From NCBI GenBank assembly GCA_902798915.1, contig CADBYM010000022.1, positions 1 through 50,940 on the forward strand: a DNA stretch of 50,940 bases. The letters are read 5' to 3'. Below the pieces are notes generated by a model. It had not been told where the DNA came from. It ran no database searches and was given only the letters and a program-made list of their open reading frames with translations. This document shows positions 1-8,834 of the stretch, piece after piece (position 1 is the first letter of the stretch; each line of letters begins with the position of its first letter). The position numbers and the translations under genes were made by a program. The DNA comes from an uncultured Coriobacteriaceae bacterium (GTDB taxonomy: Bacteria; Actinomycetota; Coriobacteriia; Coriobacteriales; Atopobiaceae).

Positions 1-2
1 CC

Positions 3-584
3 ACCCTCGCCTACTACGCCGCGAACGCGCAGGCCTTCGCGGACTCCACGCGCGACGTGGAGTTCGCTGCGATGCGCGGCCGATTCACCTCCCTGCTCGG
101 GCCAGGCGCACGCATACTCGACCTGGGCTGCGGGTCGGGCCGCGACGCAAGAGCGTTCCTCGAGGAAGGCTTCGACGTGACGGCGACCGACGGCTCCCCT
201 GAGATGTGCGCCATCGCCGAGCGGACTACGGGGATCCCGGTGCGCCACCAGCTGTTTCAGAACCTCGACGACGTGGGCGCCTACGACGGCGTCTGGGCAT
301 GCTCGTCCATCCTGCACCTGCCCAAGGACCAGCTCGCCGACGTGCTGCGACGCGTGGGACGGGCGCTCAGCCCACGCGGCATCGTCTACACCTCGTTCAA
401 GTACGGCGGCTTCGAGGGGATGCGCAACGGGCGCTACTTCACGGACTTCACCGAGCCCACCCTGCGCGAGTTTCTCCCCGCCACCGGCGCCGGCCTCTCA
501 ATCGAGCAGCTGTGGACGACCTCCGACGTCCGCCCCGGGAGAGGCGAGGAACGCTGGCTCAACGTGATCCTGCGCAAGAGCTAA
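3..584 (+). CDS. Class I SAM-dependent methyltransferase, 5' end outside window
   Basis: The reading frame is open from base 3 and ends with TAA at 582-584. The glycine-rich SAM-binding motif I (LDLGCGSGRD) lies around visible codons 39-48, followed by an acidic strand end (ATDGSPEM) and a post-motif region typical of the Methyltransf_11/25 fold. A GTG at 57 is in frame, but the residues before it (YYAANAQAF) look like the usual first helix of this family, so the true start is probably left of the window. The substrate cannot be told. The next gene starts two bases after the stop, so the two are probably co-transcribed, which may tie this enzyme to the helicase/nuclease locus. Family call is firm; role is open. 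Confidence 0.85.
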   Translation, partial: TLAYYAANAQAFADSTRDVEFAAMRGRFTSLLGPGARILDLGCGSGRDARAFLEEGFDVTATDGSPEMCAIAERTTGIPVRHQLFQNLDDVGAYDGVWACSSILHLPKDQLADVLRRVGRALSPRGIVYTSFKYGGFEGMRNGRYFTDFTEPTLREFLPATGAGLSIEQLWTTSDVRPGRGEERWLNVILRKS

Positions 585-586
585 GC

Positions 587-3076
587 ATGCCGTCACCAAT
601 CTCCACCTTCGCCCTTCGCGAAACGGTCACCTACCCCAACGGCGGGACGAGCGCGTTCTACGTTCATGACGACGTGGCGGTCATCATCGACGACGGCATC
701 TGCGACCCATCGCCAGACGGCACTGCCTTTGACTACGCGCTCATAACCAACAAGCAGAACGCCTACGTTGCTCGCCACGAGCGGCTGTATCGCCTGCTCG
801 CCGAGGACCTAGACCAGCTCGATGCCCTTCTCACTCGCGTGGATGTCGAGTACGACATGAACGCCACGCCCCATCGGCCCGCCGATCGTGCCGACATTGC
901 CTCCGCTTCTCCGCTCGAGATGGCCTTCGAGGAGCACTTCACCAACGTCTACGGCAGCGACAGCCCACGCTTCCTCGAGCGCGAGTACGGCATCACCGAC
1001 CTCGAGGGCCACACGTGCTTCATCGACTACGTCATCCGCACCAAGCACGGCCTTCTCGGCATCGAGGAGAATGGGGTGAACTACCACCACCCGCAAATCA
1101 TTGGCAAGGAACGCTATCGCAGGCAGCTCCTCAAGCAGAACTCCTGCCAGCGCCTCGGCATCAAGCTCTTCCGCTTTTCGACAGAGGACATCCGCTTCGC
1201 CGACCGCTTCGAGGACGACATCCGCTCATACTTCGGACCGTCCGCAAGCTCCTTCATCGACGCGGGCTTCGTGGTCAACCGACCTTTCGAACTCTATGAG
1301 CACCAAGAAGGCGCTCTCGAGGAGATGTCACGTCGCCGAGCCGAGGGAACCAAGAGCTTCCTTGCCGTCCTGCCTACAGCAAGCGGAAAGTCCCAGATAG
1401 CAATCGAGGACCTCGCGTCCTTTGCGCAGTCGCACCCGCACCTCAAGGCGCTCATCACCGCACCGACCACTACAATCGTTGCCGACTGGAACGCCCGCAT
1501 CGCACAAGCACTCCCCCGCCTCAAGAACCGCATCCTCATCTGCACCCACAGCTACCTCGCCCGGCGCTACGCGAGGTTCAGCCCTCGACACTTCAACTAC
1601 ATCGTCATCGACGAGGCACACCATGCCGTGGCGCCAATGCTCAAGCGCGCGATCCAGCACTTCGACCCCGACTTCCTCGTCGGCCTCACCGCCACGGACC
1701 AGCGCCCCGACATGCAACGACTCGACTCCGTCTTCGGCTCGTACCGCGTGACTCTCTCGCTCACCGAGGCTATGGAGAAGGGCATCATCGCCACGGCACG
1801 CGCCTTCCGCATCGAGACGAACGTCGACCTCAGTCGCGTGCGTGTCAACGGCCGCGAGTACGTCAACGCCGACCTGGAGCGGACGCTGCGCGTGACCTCG
1901 CGCAACGACCTCATTGTGGACGTGCTGCGGCGCTACTTCACGGAGGGTGCCATCGGCAGGCGCCAGGGCGTGGTCTTCTGCGTCAACGTGCGCCATGCCA
2001 AGGAGATGGAGCGCCTTCTCAACGCCGCCGGCATCTCCGCACGGGCGATCAGCGGACAGTCGCGCGACCTCCGGCGGGTCATGAGCGACTTCCGTGGCGG
2101 CCGAATCCGCTTCCTCTGCAGCTGCCAGATGATCTCCGAGGGCTGGGACTACCCCGAGCTCGGCATCCTCGTGATGGCGCGCCCCACGCTCAGCCGCGTG
2201 CTCTACCTGCAGCAGCTCGGCCGCGGGCTGCGGCGCACACCCTCCAAGGAGGACGTCTTCGTCGTCGACGTGGTGGACGAGTACGGCTCGATGGTCATGC
2301 CCTGCTCGCTGCACTCCATCTTCCAGAACCCGTACTACGTACCGTTCGGCAGCATTCTGCAGCGCGACTACGAGTCCGGGGAGCTGGTGGAGGTCGACGG
2401 CATCCGCGAGCGCGTGGAGCGCGTGGTCCCCGTGCACGTCGACTCCTTCGCCGAGAAGTACGATGGCTACCTCAGCGTCGAGCAGGTGGCGCGGGACTTC
2501 TTCGTGAACACGGGGACGATCAACAGCTGGATCCGGCGCGAGCGCGTCACGCCGACCGTGTCGTTCCCCTTCGGCAGCAGGACGGTGCATCTCTTCAGCC
2601 CCGAGGACGTGGCGGCCACGCGCGAGCGCCTGCAGATTCCCGTGCACGACGACGAGACCATCCGCGACGACTTCTTCGCCTTCCTCGAGGAGCGCGACTA
2701 CTCGCTCTCGTACAAGATGCCGTTCCTGCTGGCGCTGCTCGACCACGTGGACCCCAGCACCGGCAGCGCCCCCATCGACGACGTGCTCGACGACTACGCC
2801 GCCTTCTACCGCGACCGGCTGCAGCGCGGCCTCCCCGTCGATAGGGCCACCTGCCCCTACACGCTCGAGTTCCTCTCCGACCGCAGGGCCGTGCGCGAGT
2901 CCATGCTGAGAAACCCCTTCGAGAAGTTCGAGCGCAAGCGGTTCATGTACTACTCGCGCGACCTCGGGGAGCTGTCGCTCAACCACGCCCTCCTCGCGCG
3001 CATGTCCGACGCCGACTGGGAGCGCGTCCGCGCCCAGATGCGCGCCGACCTCGAGGACTACTACGCGCGGGTGTGA
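587..3076 (+). CDS. SF2 DEAH-box helicase with N-terminal DUF559/Vsr-like nuclease domain
   Basis: This is an 829-residue protein. Residues about 145-200 read like a PD-(D/E)XK fold of the DUF559/Vsr type: Asp147, then IEENG (159-163), HH (167-168), paired Arg and Leu positions and GIKLFRF. The helicase core follows: Walker A PTASGKSQ (263-270), DEAH (342-345), LTAT (367-370) and motif VI QQLGRGLRR (542-550). Residues about 625-650 form a helix-turn-helix-like segment (VEQVARDFF, TINSWIR), followed by a helical C-terminal domain. ATG587 is chosen because it lies just after the methyltransferase stop; the frame is open further upstream but only through that gene. The stop is one base from the convergent rloB stop. 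The combination suggests a nucleic-acid-targeting defence enzyme (inference). Its 3' third is duplicated downstream at least three times. Confidence 0.85.
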   Translation: MPSPISTFALRETVTYPNGGTSAFYVHDDVAVIIDDGICDPSPDGTAFDYALITNKQNAYVARHERLYRLLAEDLDQLDALLTRVDVEYDMNATPHRPADRADIASASPLEMAFEEHFTNVYGSDSPRFLEREYGITDLEGHTCFIDYVIRTKHGLLGIEENGVNYHHPQIIGKERYRRQLLKQNSCQRLGIKLFRFSTEDIRFADRFEDDIRSYFGPSASSFIDAGFVVNRPFELYEHQEGALEEMSRRRAEGTKSFLAVLPTASGKSQIAIEDLASFAQSHPHLKALITAPTTTIVADWNARIAQALPRLKNRILICTHSYLARRYARFSPRHFNYIVIDEAHHAVAPMLKRAIQHFDPDFLVGLTATDQRPDMQRLDSVFGSYRVTLSLTEAMEKGIIATARAFRIETNVDLSRVRVNGREYVNADLERTLRVTSRNDLIVDVLRRYFTEGAIGRRQGVVFCVNVRHAKEMERLLNAAGISARAISGQSRDLRRVMSDFRGGRIRFLCSCQMISEGWDYPELGILVMARPTLSRVLYLQQLGRGLRRTPSKEDVFVVDVVDEYGSMVMPCSLHSIFQNPYYVPFGSILQRDYESGELVEVDGIRERVERVVPVHVDSFAEKYDGYLSVEQVARDFFVNTGTINSWIRRERVTPTVSFPFGSRTVHLFSPEDVAATRERLQIPVHDDETIRDDFFAFLEERDYSLSYKMPFLLALLDHVDPSTGSAPIDDVLDDYAAFYRDRLQRGLPVDRATCPYTLEFLSDRRAVRESMLRNPFEKFERKRFMYYSRDLGELSLNHALLARMSDADWERVRAQMRADLEDYYARV

Positions 3077-3077
3077 G

Positions 3078-3833
3078 TCAATCGGGATTATTGTTCGGCT
3101 GGGTGCAAAGGCGATCTTCTCGAACACTTTCTATGATGCTCCCAATGTTACATGTCAGCTCATCCAACGCGCCATCGAGGCTCTGGTTGAGATACCTTTC
3201 CTCTCTAATTGCTGTGTCCACGTCCTTGGCGAGCATCCCCACGTCTGGATTCCGCTTCGGATTCATCCCATACGCATCAGTGAAGAGCCTCTGCACGAAT
3301 CGCTGTTTTCCACACTTCCTGTTCTCCAGAATTTCAATTGAATGTGGTCGAACAAACCTGTCGTATGCCCCATCGGCATGCAGGAGCAGGAACAGCTCAA
3401 AACTCGGATTCGTCACCGCGAATATGTCGTTGTCGTTGGCGGCCTCCTTGACTTTATCGAACTCAACCGCCTTGCTCCCGCTTCCCCCACGCCCCTCGCC
3501 AACCCTACTGTAGACATCAAGGTCAAACACGATAATCATTCGGTCGTGCACCGAGTCGAACAGCAACCTATTGCTCTCCTTCTCTTTCTGGGCAAACCTC
3601 ACCAGAGCTTGTGGATTTGACACGCCTTCGTCAGTTTCAGTCTTCTCCCAAAGGCACAAGTCAATTAAGGGGTGTATGCCGAGCTCGTTGCGGCGGTCAA
3701 TCAGCGCCTTGAAGTAATGGACCTCCGTCTTGCTCCCCTCGCATATGAAGACGTACTTCCTACGAGGCTCCTCTTGATCTAGCGAGTCCGTCTCGCGCTT
3801 GTTCCAACCGCCGTATTCGCGTATGGGAGGCAT
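3078..3833 (-). CDS. rloB: RloB family protein (TOPRIM-like)
   Basis: The 251-residue product carries CEGSKTE (31-37) after a hydrophobic strand, an FDLDVYS acidic motif (103-109) and NPSFELFLLLH (142-152), the signature pattern of RloB proteins. The Glu plus D-x-D spacing fits a TOPRIM-like metal-binding nuclease core; catalytic activity is inferred, not shown. ATG3833 lies three bases after the stop of the upstream ATPase gene, so the two form an operon. RloA/RloB pairs resemble OLD/PARIS-type ATPase plus TOPRIM effector systems, in which the ATPase senses phage and the effector disables the cell. All motif residues are present, so the pair looks intact. Confidence 0.8.
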   Translation of the reverse strand: MPPIREYGGWNKRETDSLDQEEPRRKYVFICEGSKTEVHYFKALIDRRNELGIHPLIDLCLWEKTETDEGVSNPQALVRFAQKEKESNRLLFDSVHDRMIIVFDLDVYSRVGEGRGGSGSKAVEFDKVKEAANDNDIFAVTNPSFELFLLLHADGAYDRFVRPHSIEILENRKCGKQRFVQRLFTDAYGMNPKRNPDVGMLAKDVDTAIREERYLNQSLDGALDELTCNIGSIIESVREDRLCTQPNNNPD

Positions 3834-3836
3834 TCC

Positions 3837-5180
3837 CTACTCCTCTCCGAAATGGACGAAAGCCGGGACCGCGCCGTAGCGTCCCTCTAGGTACGCTTTC
3901 GCTATGTCCTTGTCGAAGCGATCCTTGAAGCGGTCGAGCGAGTAGAGTCTGCTGTTCCCGTTGGCTCCGCGGTCGACGAACCAGATCTCGTCGCGCCTGA
4001 AGAGCTCTTGGTCCATGATGGACGCCTCGTGCGAGCTGAAGACGATTTGATTCGATCCTTCGGCATTCGACTCCATGAACAACTCCAAGAAGTGCCTGAC
4101 CAACATCGGATGCAGGCTCCTCTCGAGCTCGTCCACCACATATACCGTGTCCTCGAACGTGTCGAGCAGCATGCCCATGAGGTCAAAGAGACGACGGGTA
4201 CCATCCGACTCCTCACGGAAGTCGAAGAGTGACGCGACACCTCCGTGGCGCAGGCGCAGCGCCGAGACGTTCGAAATGCCATCCGTGCTGATGTCGAAGA
4301 AGAAGAAGCCGTCTCGTGTCTGGAGACACCCACGGATCATGCCCCCTCCCAACCCCCTAAGCTTCGAGTTCGCATCTGATAGAATCTGCTCCATTGACTG
4401 CTCTCCCGCAGCGTCGGCGAACGCCTCTGGCGTTATAGCCTCCGAGCAGACCCCAGAGACACCCGTGTCAAAGGAAGAGAGCAGCTTGCCGGCGCGATCC
4501 ATTCCCCTCGCACTCAGGAGGTACTTGGCATCGCGCGCAAGTCCCGTGGGCGTGACAACGACGATGTTTTCCGTCAACCACCGGTAGGCATCAACGAACA
4601 CTTGGAACGCAGAATCGCTTGCGTAGCGCTTCGAGCGGTTGAGCTCGCTAAGGAAGAGGGTGCCAGTCCCAGCGTCGAAGTCTTCGGCGTACGTCAGGAA
4701 CCTCACCTCGTCACGGCTCGAGAAGTCCACGCTCGATGTAATGGGGTCATCCGACGAAGCGTCAACGACGAGCAGAGCCGTGGAGCGATCTCCATGCAAC
4801 TCATACAGCCACTCTTCGATAATCTTCATCTCGGAGAGAATGGCAGAGAAGCCATATGCGAAGACGTGCCGGCCAGCCGTGAACTGCAACTCGAAGACAC
4901 TCTTGCGAGTCCGGTTTGCTTCGTCGTTCCGGCAGTAGTGGCCGCCAAAAGAGACCCCGAGCCCCTCCTTCAGCACCTGCTGCACGAAGGCGAAGAGATC
5001 GATAAGGTTCGACTTTCCGGCTGCGTTCGCACCATACACGGCCGCATACTTCAGCACTTTAGCCCCGTTAAGCCTCCTGACGTGCTCTTCTTTGCGCCTA
5101 ATCTTCGAAGACGAGATCATCACCAGCTCCGTGGGCTCATTAAAGGACTTGTAGTTCTCCACCGTGGCGCGAATCAGCAT
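3837..5180 (-). CDS. rloA: RloA-like AAA15/AAA_21 ATPase
   Basis: The 447-residue ATPase has an SMC/OLD-like start (VENYKSF), Walker A GANAAGKSN (50-58), a D-loop/Walker B region YVVDELERSLHP (about 347-358) and a switch His in FSSHEASIMD. ATG5180 is chosen because a perfect AGGAGGT lies 5 bases upstream (5186-5192); the frame could extend 36 codons further but would run through the palindromic operator at 5226-5252. The gene precedes rloB by three bases. By family, the ATPase is expected to bind and hold the RloB effector until triggered. The protein looks complete. Confidence 0.82.
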   Translation of the reverse strand: MLIRATVENYKSFNEPTELVMISSSKIRRKEEHVRRLNGAKVLKYAAVYGANAAGKSNLIDLFAFVQQVLKEGLGVSFGGHYCRNDEANRTRKSVFELQFTAGRHVFAYGFSAILSEMKIIEEWLYELHGDRSTALLVVDASSDDPITSSVDFSSRDEVRFLTYAEDFDAGTGTLFLSELNRSKRYASDSAFQVFVDAYRWLTENIVVVTPTGLARDAKYLLSARGMDRAGKLLSSFDTGVSGVCSEAITPEAFADAAGEQSMEQILSDANSKLRGLGGGMIRGCLQTRDGFFFFDISTDGISNVSALRLRHGGVASLFDFREESDGTRRLFDLMGMLLDTFEDTVYVVDELERSLHPMLVRHFLELFMESNAEGSNQIVFSSHEASIMDQELFRRDEIWFVDRGANGNSRLYSLDRFKDRFDKDIAKAYLEGRYGAVPAFVHFGEE

Positions 5181-5225
5181 TGCGCACCTCCTCGTGAATC
5201 GATCATGCGTAGACTCAATATATTC

Positions 5226-5252
5226 ATATTTGGTGAAAGTTTCACCAAATAT
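5226..5252 (-). promoter_or_regulatory. Perfect 13-bp inverted repeat, putative operator of rloAB
   Basis: The half-site ATATTTGGTGAAA is followed by a single G (5239) and its exact reverse complement TTTCACCAAATAT. It lies 33 bases upstream of the rloA ribosome binding site, where a repressor could block transcription. No matching regulator gene is adjacent, so the binding protein is unknown. Confidence 0.7.
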
Positions 5253-5372
5253 GTCTACCATGGGACGGGAACAGCACGTGAACGGCAAGGATCACGTTGC
5301 TCGGCGAGATTGCGATCAAGCGCACTTCCGACTGAGAATCTCGATTCACGACTTGATTGTATATGTCAACCG

Positions 5373-5691
5373 AAAACTGTGCCAATCGCTTGAAAAGTGT
5401 GCCACTCAATCCTAAATCGCAAAGTCCTCTCTCCATGATGCCCTGAGCCACCTCTCGGTCTCTATGACCCGATAGCTCTCGCCGGTCATGTCGACGACGT
5501 GGGCTTTGTGTCCGATCCCGTCTACGATGGCCGCCGTCAGCACCTCGTCCCCGAAGACCTCGGCCCAGCGGTCGAACGTGAGGTTGGTGGTGATCACAAT
5601 GTCATCATCTCCAATCCACCTCCCTCGCCTCCCATTTTGCGAAGGAGCGCTTGGAGTGGCGCACATTTCAACCGTCGCGTGGCACAGTTTT
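5373..5691 (-). mobile_element. Internally deleted IS21-family element
   Basis: Both ends share the inverted sequence AAAACTGTGCCA, and each end has a second, internal TGTGCC/TGTGCGCC-type repeat, as IS21 elements do. Only about 319 bp remain. Between the ends lies the 3' part of an istB gene; istA and most of istB are gone. I see no convincing target duplication. The element separates the rloAB operator from the duplicated helicase fragment. Confidence 0.75.
5412..5612 (-). pseudogene. istB: istB 3' remnant (IS21 helper ATPase)
   Basis: The minus-strand frame encodes VITTNLTFDRWAEVFGDE, then DMTGESYR, which is the conserved C-terminus of the IS21 transposition helper ATPase IstB. The Walker A and B regions are missing, and upstream of about 5612 the frame enters the opposite end of the element. 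It cannot be functional. Confidence 0.8.
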
Positions 5692-5733
5692 AGACTACGC
5701 TATACATTTGATTCCGTTCGCTCCTCCTGCGAG

Positions 5734-6370
5734 CCCGTCCTTCGCCGAGAAGTACGAGGGCTGGCTCAGCGTCGAGCAGGTGGCGCGGGACTTCTTCGTG
5801 AACACGGGCACGATCAACTCCTGGATTCGCAAGGCCGCATCACGCCGACCGTGTCGTTCCCCTTCGGCAGCAGGACGGTGCACCTCTTCAGCCCCGAGGA
5901 CGTGGCGGCCACGCGCGAGCGCCTGCAGATCCCCGTGCACGACGACGAGACCATCCGCGACGACTTCTTCGCCTTCCTCGAGGAGCGCAACTACTCGCTC
6001 TCGTACAAGATGCCGTTCCTGCTGGCGCTGCTCGACCACGTGGACCCCAGCACCGGCAGCGCCCCCCATCGACGACGTGCTCGACGACTACGCCGCCTTC
6101 TACCGCGACCGGCTGCAGCGCGGCCTCCCCGTCGATAGGGCCACCTGCCCCTACACGATCGAGTTCCTCTCCGACCGCAGGGCAGTGCGCGAGTCCATGC
6201 TGAGGAACCCCTTCGAGAAGTTCGAGCGCAAGCGGTTCATGTACTACTCGCGCGACCTCGGGGAGCTGTCGCTCAACCACGCGCTGCTCGCGCGCATGTC
6301 CGACGCCGACTGGGAGCGCGTCCGCGCCCAGATGCGCGCCGACCTCGAGGACTACTACGCGCGGGTGTGA
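5734..6370 (+). pseudogene. Duplicated 3' module of the upstream helicase gene, frameshifted
   Basis: The sequence repeats bases about 2440-3076 of the helicase gene through to the same stop. By eye the last 475 bp differ at about ten positions only. Two indels break it: one near the Arg-Lys codons at 5828-5840 and one extra C in the run at 6061-6067. The coding content is the helix-turn-helix segment plus the helical C-terminal domain. It has no start or helicase core of its own, so it is a silent orphan module. High similarity implies a recent duplication, after which rloAB and the IS remnant lie between the copies. Confidence 0.9.
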
Positions 6371-6460
6371 TGAGGTGATAAGCCAAAAAACCGTCCAACC
6401 AAGACTCGGTGGCATGCCGATAGCGTCTAACGAAGCCGTCAGCAAGCCAGCCACCAGTTC

Positions 6461-7252
6461 CTACGCTGTCCTTATCCTCTCTACGAGCTCGTTAGCCCAA
6501 GCGACGGCATCATCGACCAGCGGCAGTACGGAAGCCGCGCTGACGGGAAGCTGAGCTGTATAGAGCTCGTCCCAACCATCCCCCTTCTGAATCGCGCAGG
6601 GCCATCCTTGCCGCCGTCGATAAGCAAAGAGCCTCTCACAGGTCTTGCGCGTGAGACCCCAGTCCACATTGCCTCTTGCGACCATGAGCTGCAAGTCGAT
6701 GAGATCGTGTGCCCGTTCGCTCCCCGGCTCACTCGCGCCGTGCAGCTTCTGCGCTATCTGGTGATGGAGAGCCATCGTCGGGACTGGCGGAATTGCGGGG
6801 AACCCGAGCGCCGAAAGCGTCGCGTTGGCATCTTTGGGCACTACGAAATCCGGCTCGTCCGCGTCGCCAATCTCGTTGTGGCCCAACTCGAACGAAACGG
6901 TACACCAAGCAACTCCTCGATAGGAGAGCTTAACATCGTATGGACGCATGACGTACGCCACCGGAACCCCGTGCGGATGTGCGGGCTCACCTGGCACGAG
7001 GCGTCCCTCGAAACCCTCCCACCCTTCAGCGAGCGACTGCTCGAAAGCACGCACGAACGCCTCCAAGTCAGAGGAGCGCGCAGCGTCGAGGCCCGTGGTT
7101 GTGCGAGTGCACTCCTCCCCGAAGCGTATCTTGAGCGCAGAGCCGCCCTTCACCGCACCCTCCGGCATGAGGCTTGCGACGATAGCGTTTGCAACGGCAG
7201 TCCTACGTTGCACATAGCCCTCGTCTCCGCTTCCCAACCTCCGCATCGCCAT
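6461..7252 (-). CDS. abiEii: AbiEii/AbiGii-type nucleotidyltransferase, type IV toxin
   Basis: The 263-residue protein has KGGSALKIR (35-43), a nucleotidyltransferase-like TRTTTGLD segment (49-56) and the family's later motif HHQIAQKLH followed by HDLIDLQLM. By family it transfers nucleotides to a cellular target and halts growth. The canonical S-x-D-x-D pair is not clearly visible; the acidic residues here are LD and SSDLE, so activity is uncertain. ATG7252 is the first start after a TAG in the same frame and lies 32 bases past the abiEi stop, in one transcription unit with it. Confidence 0.8.
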   Translation of the reverse strand: MAMRRLGSGDEGYVQRRTAVANAIVASLMPEGAVKGGSALKIRFGEECTRTTTGLDAARSSDLEAFVRAFEQSLAEGWEGFEGRLVPGEPAHPHGVPVAYVMRPYDVKLSYRGVAWCTVSFELGHNEIGDADEPDFVVPKDANATLSALGFPAIPPVPTMALHHQIAQKLHGASEPGSERAHDLIDLQLMVARGNVDWGLTRKTCERLFAYRRRQGWPCAIQKGDGWDELYTAQLPVSAASVLPLVDDAVAWANELVERIRTA

Positions 7253-7284
7253 GTCGAGATTGCGTCTGCTGTTGGGCCTCTACG

Positions 7285-7815
7285 TTACCATCCAAGCTCG
7301 TCCTTGAGCTCATCCTCCTCGACTGCGGTGACATATCCCTCGGCCCTCGCACGTCGAGCCGCCTGCCGCAGACGCTCGGTCATGACCGAATCTCTGCAAG
7401 CCAGTATGGCCCGACACACGCGTTGGCAGAGCACGCCCTCGTATGTCGTCAGTCTCTCGCTGTCAGGCGCCCGCACGATGACGACCTCCTTGGGAAGCCT
7501 CCTGCGTACCCTTCTGGGCGTTGCGACAAAGATGCGGTCGGGGTTCGTGGGCGCAAGTCCCAGCAGGGCGATGACGGACTCGCCCCAGAGGTAGGCACCC
7601 ACGCCCACGCGCGCCACCGCCAGAGCGTAGGAATCCGCCTCGCTAGGAACGTAGCGGGCAAGGCGGTACACGCCGTTGCCCAAGGCCTCCAGCCTTCCAC
7701 GCCTCGCAAGCTTTACGAGCTCAATTCCCGGCACGCCGAGTTCCGCAGCCTCCGTCGTGGTGATGAGGTAGTGGGCATCCACCGCCGCCTCGTATATGTC
7801 ATCGTAGTAACTCAT
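7285..7815 (-). CDS. abiEi: AbiEi-type antitoxin/transcriptional regulator
   Basis: The 176-residue product begins with a winged helix (ITTTEAAELGV, LVKLARRGRLEALGNGVYRL) followed by the AbiEi C-terminal domain (YLWGESVIALLGLAPTNP, IFVATPRRVRRRLP). ATG7815 starts at the usual N-terminus of the family; a GTG at 7875 would add 20 atypical residues. No Shine-Dalgarno is seen; an AT-rich TATTAT lies only four bases before the ATG, so translation may be leaderless (inference). It precedes abiEii, as in canonical AbiE pairs, where the antitoxin represses its own promoter and counteracts the toxin. Confidence 0.82.
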   Translation of the reverse strand: MSYYDDIYEAAVDAHYLITTTEAAELGVPGIELVKLARRGRLEALGNGVYRLARYVPSEADSYALAVARVGVGAYLWGESVIALLGLAPTNPDRIFVATPRRVRRRLPKEVVIVRAPDSERLTTYEGVLCQRVCRAILACRDSVMTERLRQAARRARAEGYVTAVEEDELKDELGW

Positions 7816-8147
7816 GCCAATAATAAACCACTTTCGGTATACTTTTGCACAATCATTTCTATTGAGATCACTCACAATATGTCAAATCAAGGACGAATTG
7901 AGGATTCTCCCGAGATAGAGCGTTCTTTAGGGTGCGATACGCTTGTTGCGAACGCCGAGCGAATCACTGGATTCCCTTAGGCCACGTCTTCTTGAATGCC
8001 GCCAGCCGCAGGTACAACGTAACTCCACAGTCGACCATCGGTATTTGTGGGGCACATGGACTCAGTGCGGTTGTGCGGGAGACTGACGTATGTGCGGGGG
8101 TTTCGTTCAAACTCGTCGGGAGAGCTTCACGCCTCGCCGCCCATCAA
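7816..8147. other. Intergenic stretch without recognised gene
   Basis: The left part is AT-rich and must hold the abiE promoter (minus strand). The rest, about 7880-8147, contains no coding frame I recognise on either strand and no clear repeat. Confidence 0.5.
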
Positions 8148-8184
8148 GCGCAACTACGAGCCGAGCGGTCGATGGAATACGATG

Positions 8185-8239
8185 GCGCGTCCGCGAGCAG
8201 ATGCGCGAAGACCTGGAGGACTACTACGCGCGGGTGTGA
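8185..8239 (+). pseudogene. Tiny remnant of the helicase 3' end
   Basis: The bases match the last 55 or so bases of the helicase gene, down to the identical end GACTACTACGCGCGGGTG and the stop TGA. Just before it, at about 8150-8160, the words ACTACGAGCCGAGCG resemble the region at helicase base 2370. It is a third, almost fully eroded copy. Confidence 0.75.
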
Positions 8240-8304
8240 GCATGTCCGCAGAACTTCTCCCCCGACGCGCTTCACACTCGATGCCAACCGCCACCAAGCA
8301 ACAC

Positions 8305-8804
8305 TTACCTCAGCAAATCCCCCAACGAAAGCTCGCCCGAAGAGCGGTTTCGATGCTCGTCGTACTCGCGTATTGCCCTTGTGAGCATCTCGACAGTCCA
8401 GTATGAATCAAGGAAATCCCGGCTCTTAATATCGCGAAGTCCCAAACCTCCCTTGCAGAATTCGCTCGACCGAAGTTGTCTGTTCTTCCTAGACTCTCTC
8501 AGCCATCCACCATACGCCCCCTCCGCATGAATTGTGAGCATCTCAATCTCCGGACGAGTGAAAAACTCTCCACCGCGCATGATTCAGCCCATCGTCGTGG
8601 CAGCACAAAGCGCCCGGCTCGGCTATCGACTATGCGCGCTAAGAGCAAGCCAGATGCGCCGTCGGCAACATAACTCGTGCCAAAGAATCTCTGCGCTATC
8701 TGCTCCGCTTTACGCAATCGCGTGTATGGCGTGAAATAGATTGGGTCCTCGACCACGCGTTCGCTCGGCACTGCAAGACGGCCACCTTCGTGGAGTTTAC
8801 TTAT
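8305..8804 (-). pseudogene. Broken partner gene of an AAA15-type ATPase
   Basis: Two overlapping minus-strand frames make one protein: the first (from about 8804) reads VEDPIYFTPYTRLRKAEQIA, the second (from 8580) reads FFTRPEIEMLTIHAEGAYGG and SSEFCKGGLG through to the stop at 8305. The frame changes between about 8500 and 8590. A good GAGGAGG site exists at the 5' end, but the codon after it is ATA, so the start may also be lost. I recall this C-terminal pattern from small genes paired with RloA-like ATPases, but cannot name the family. It follows the ATPase remnant by about 30 bases. Confidence 0.5.
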
Positions 8805-8834
8805 GATGACCTCCTCGACGGTACTCTCGCAACG

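Noticed and set aside
1328..3127. A 599-codon open frame on the minus strand opposite the helicase gene
   Set aside because: It is the antisense shadow of a high-GC gene with clear helicase motifs; its translation has no recognisable domain and is rich in Val, Glu and His, as such shadows are.
5651..6370. The 239-codon frame over the duplicated helicase end as a real small gene
   Set aside because: The frame joins IS sequence to two out-of-phase pieces of the module; its middle part is out of frame and reads as a Ser/Arg-rich shadow.
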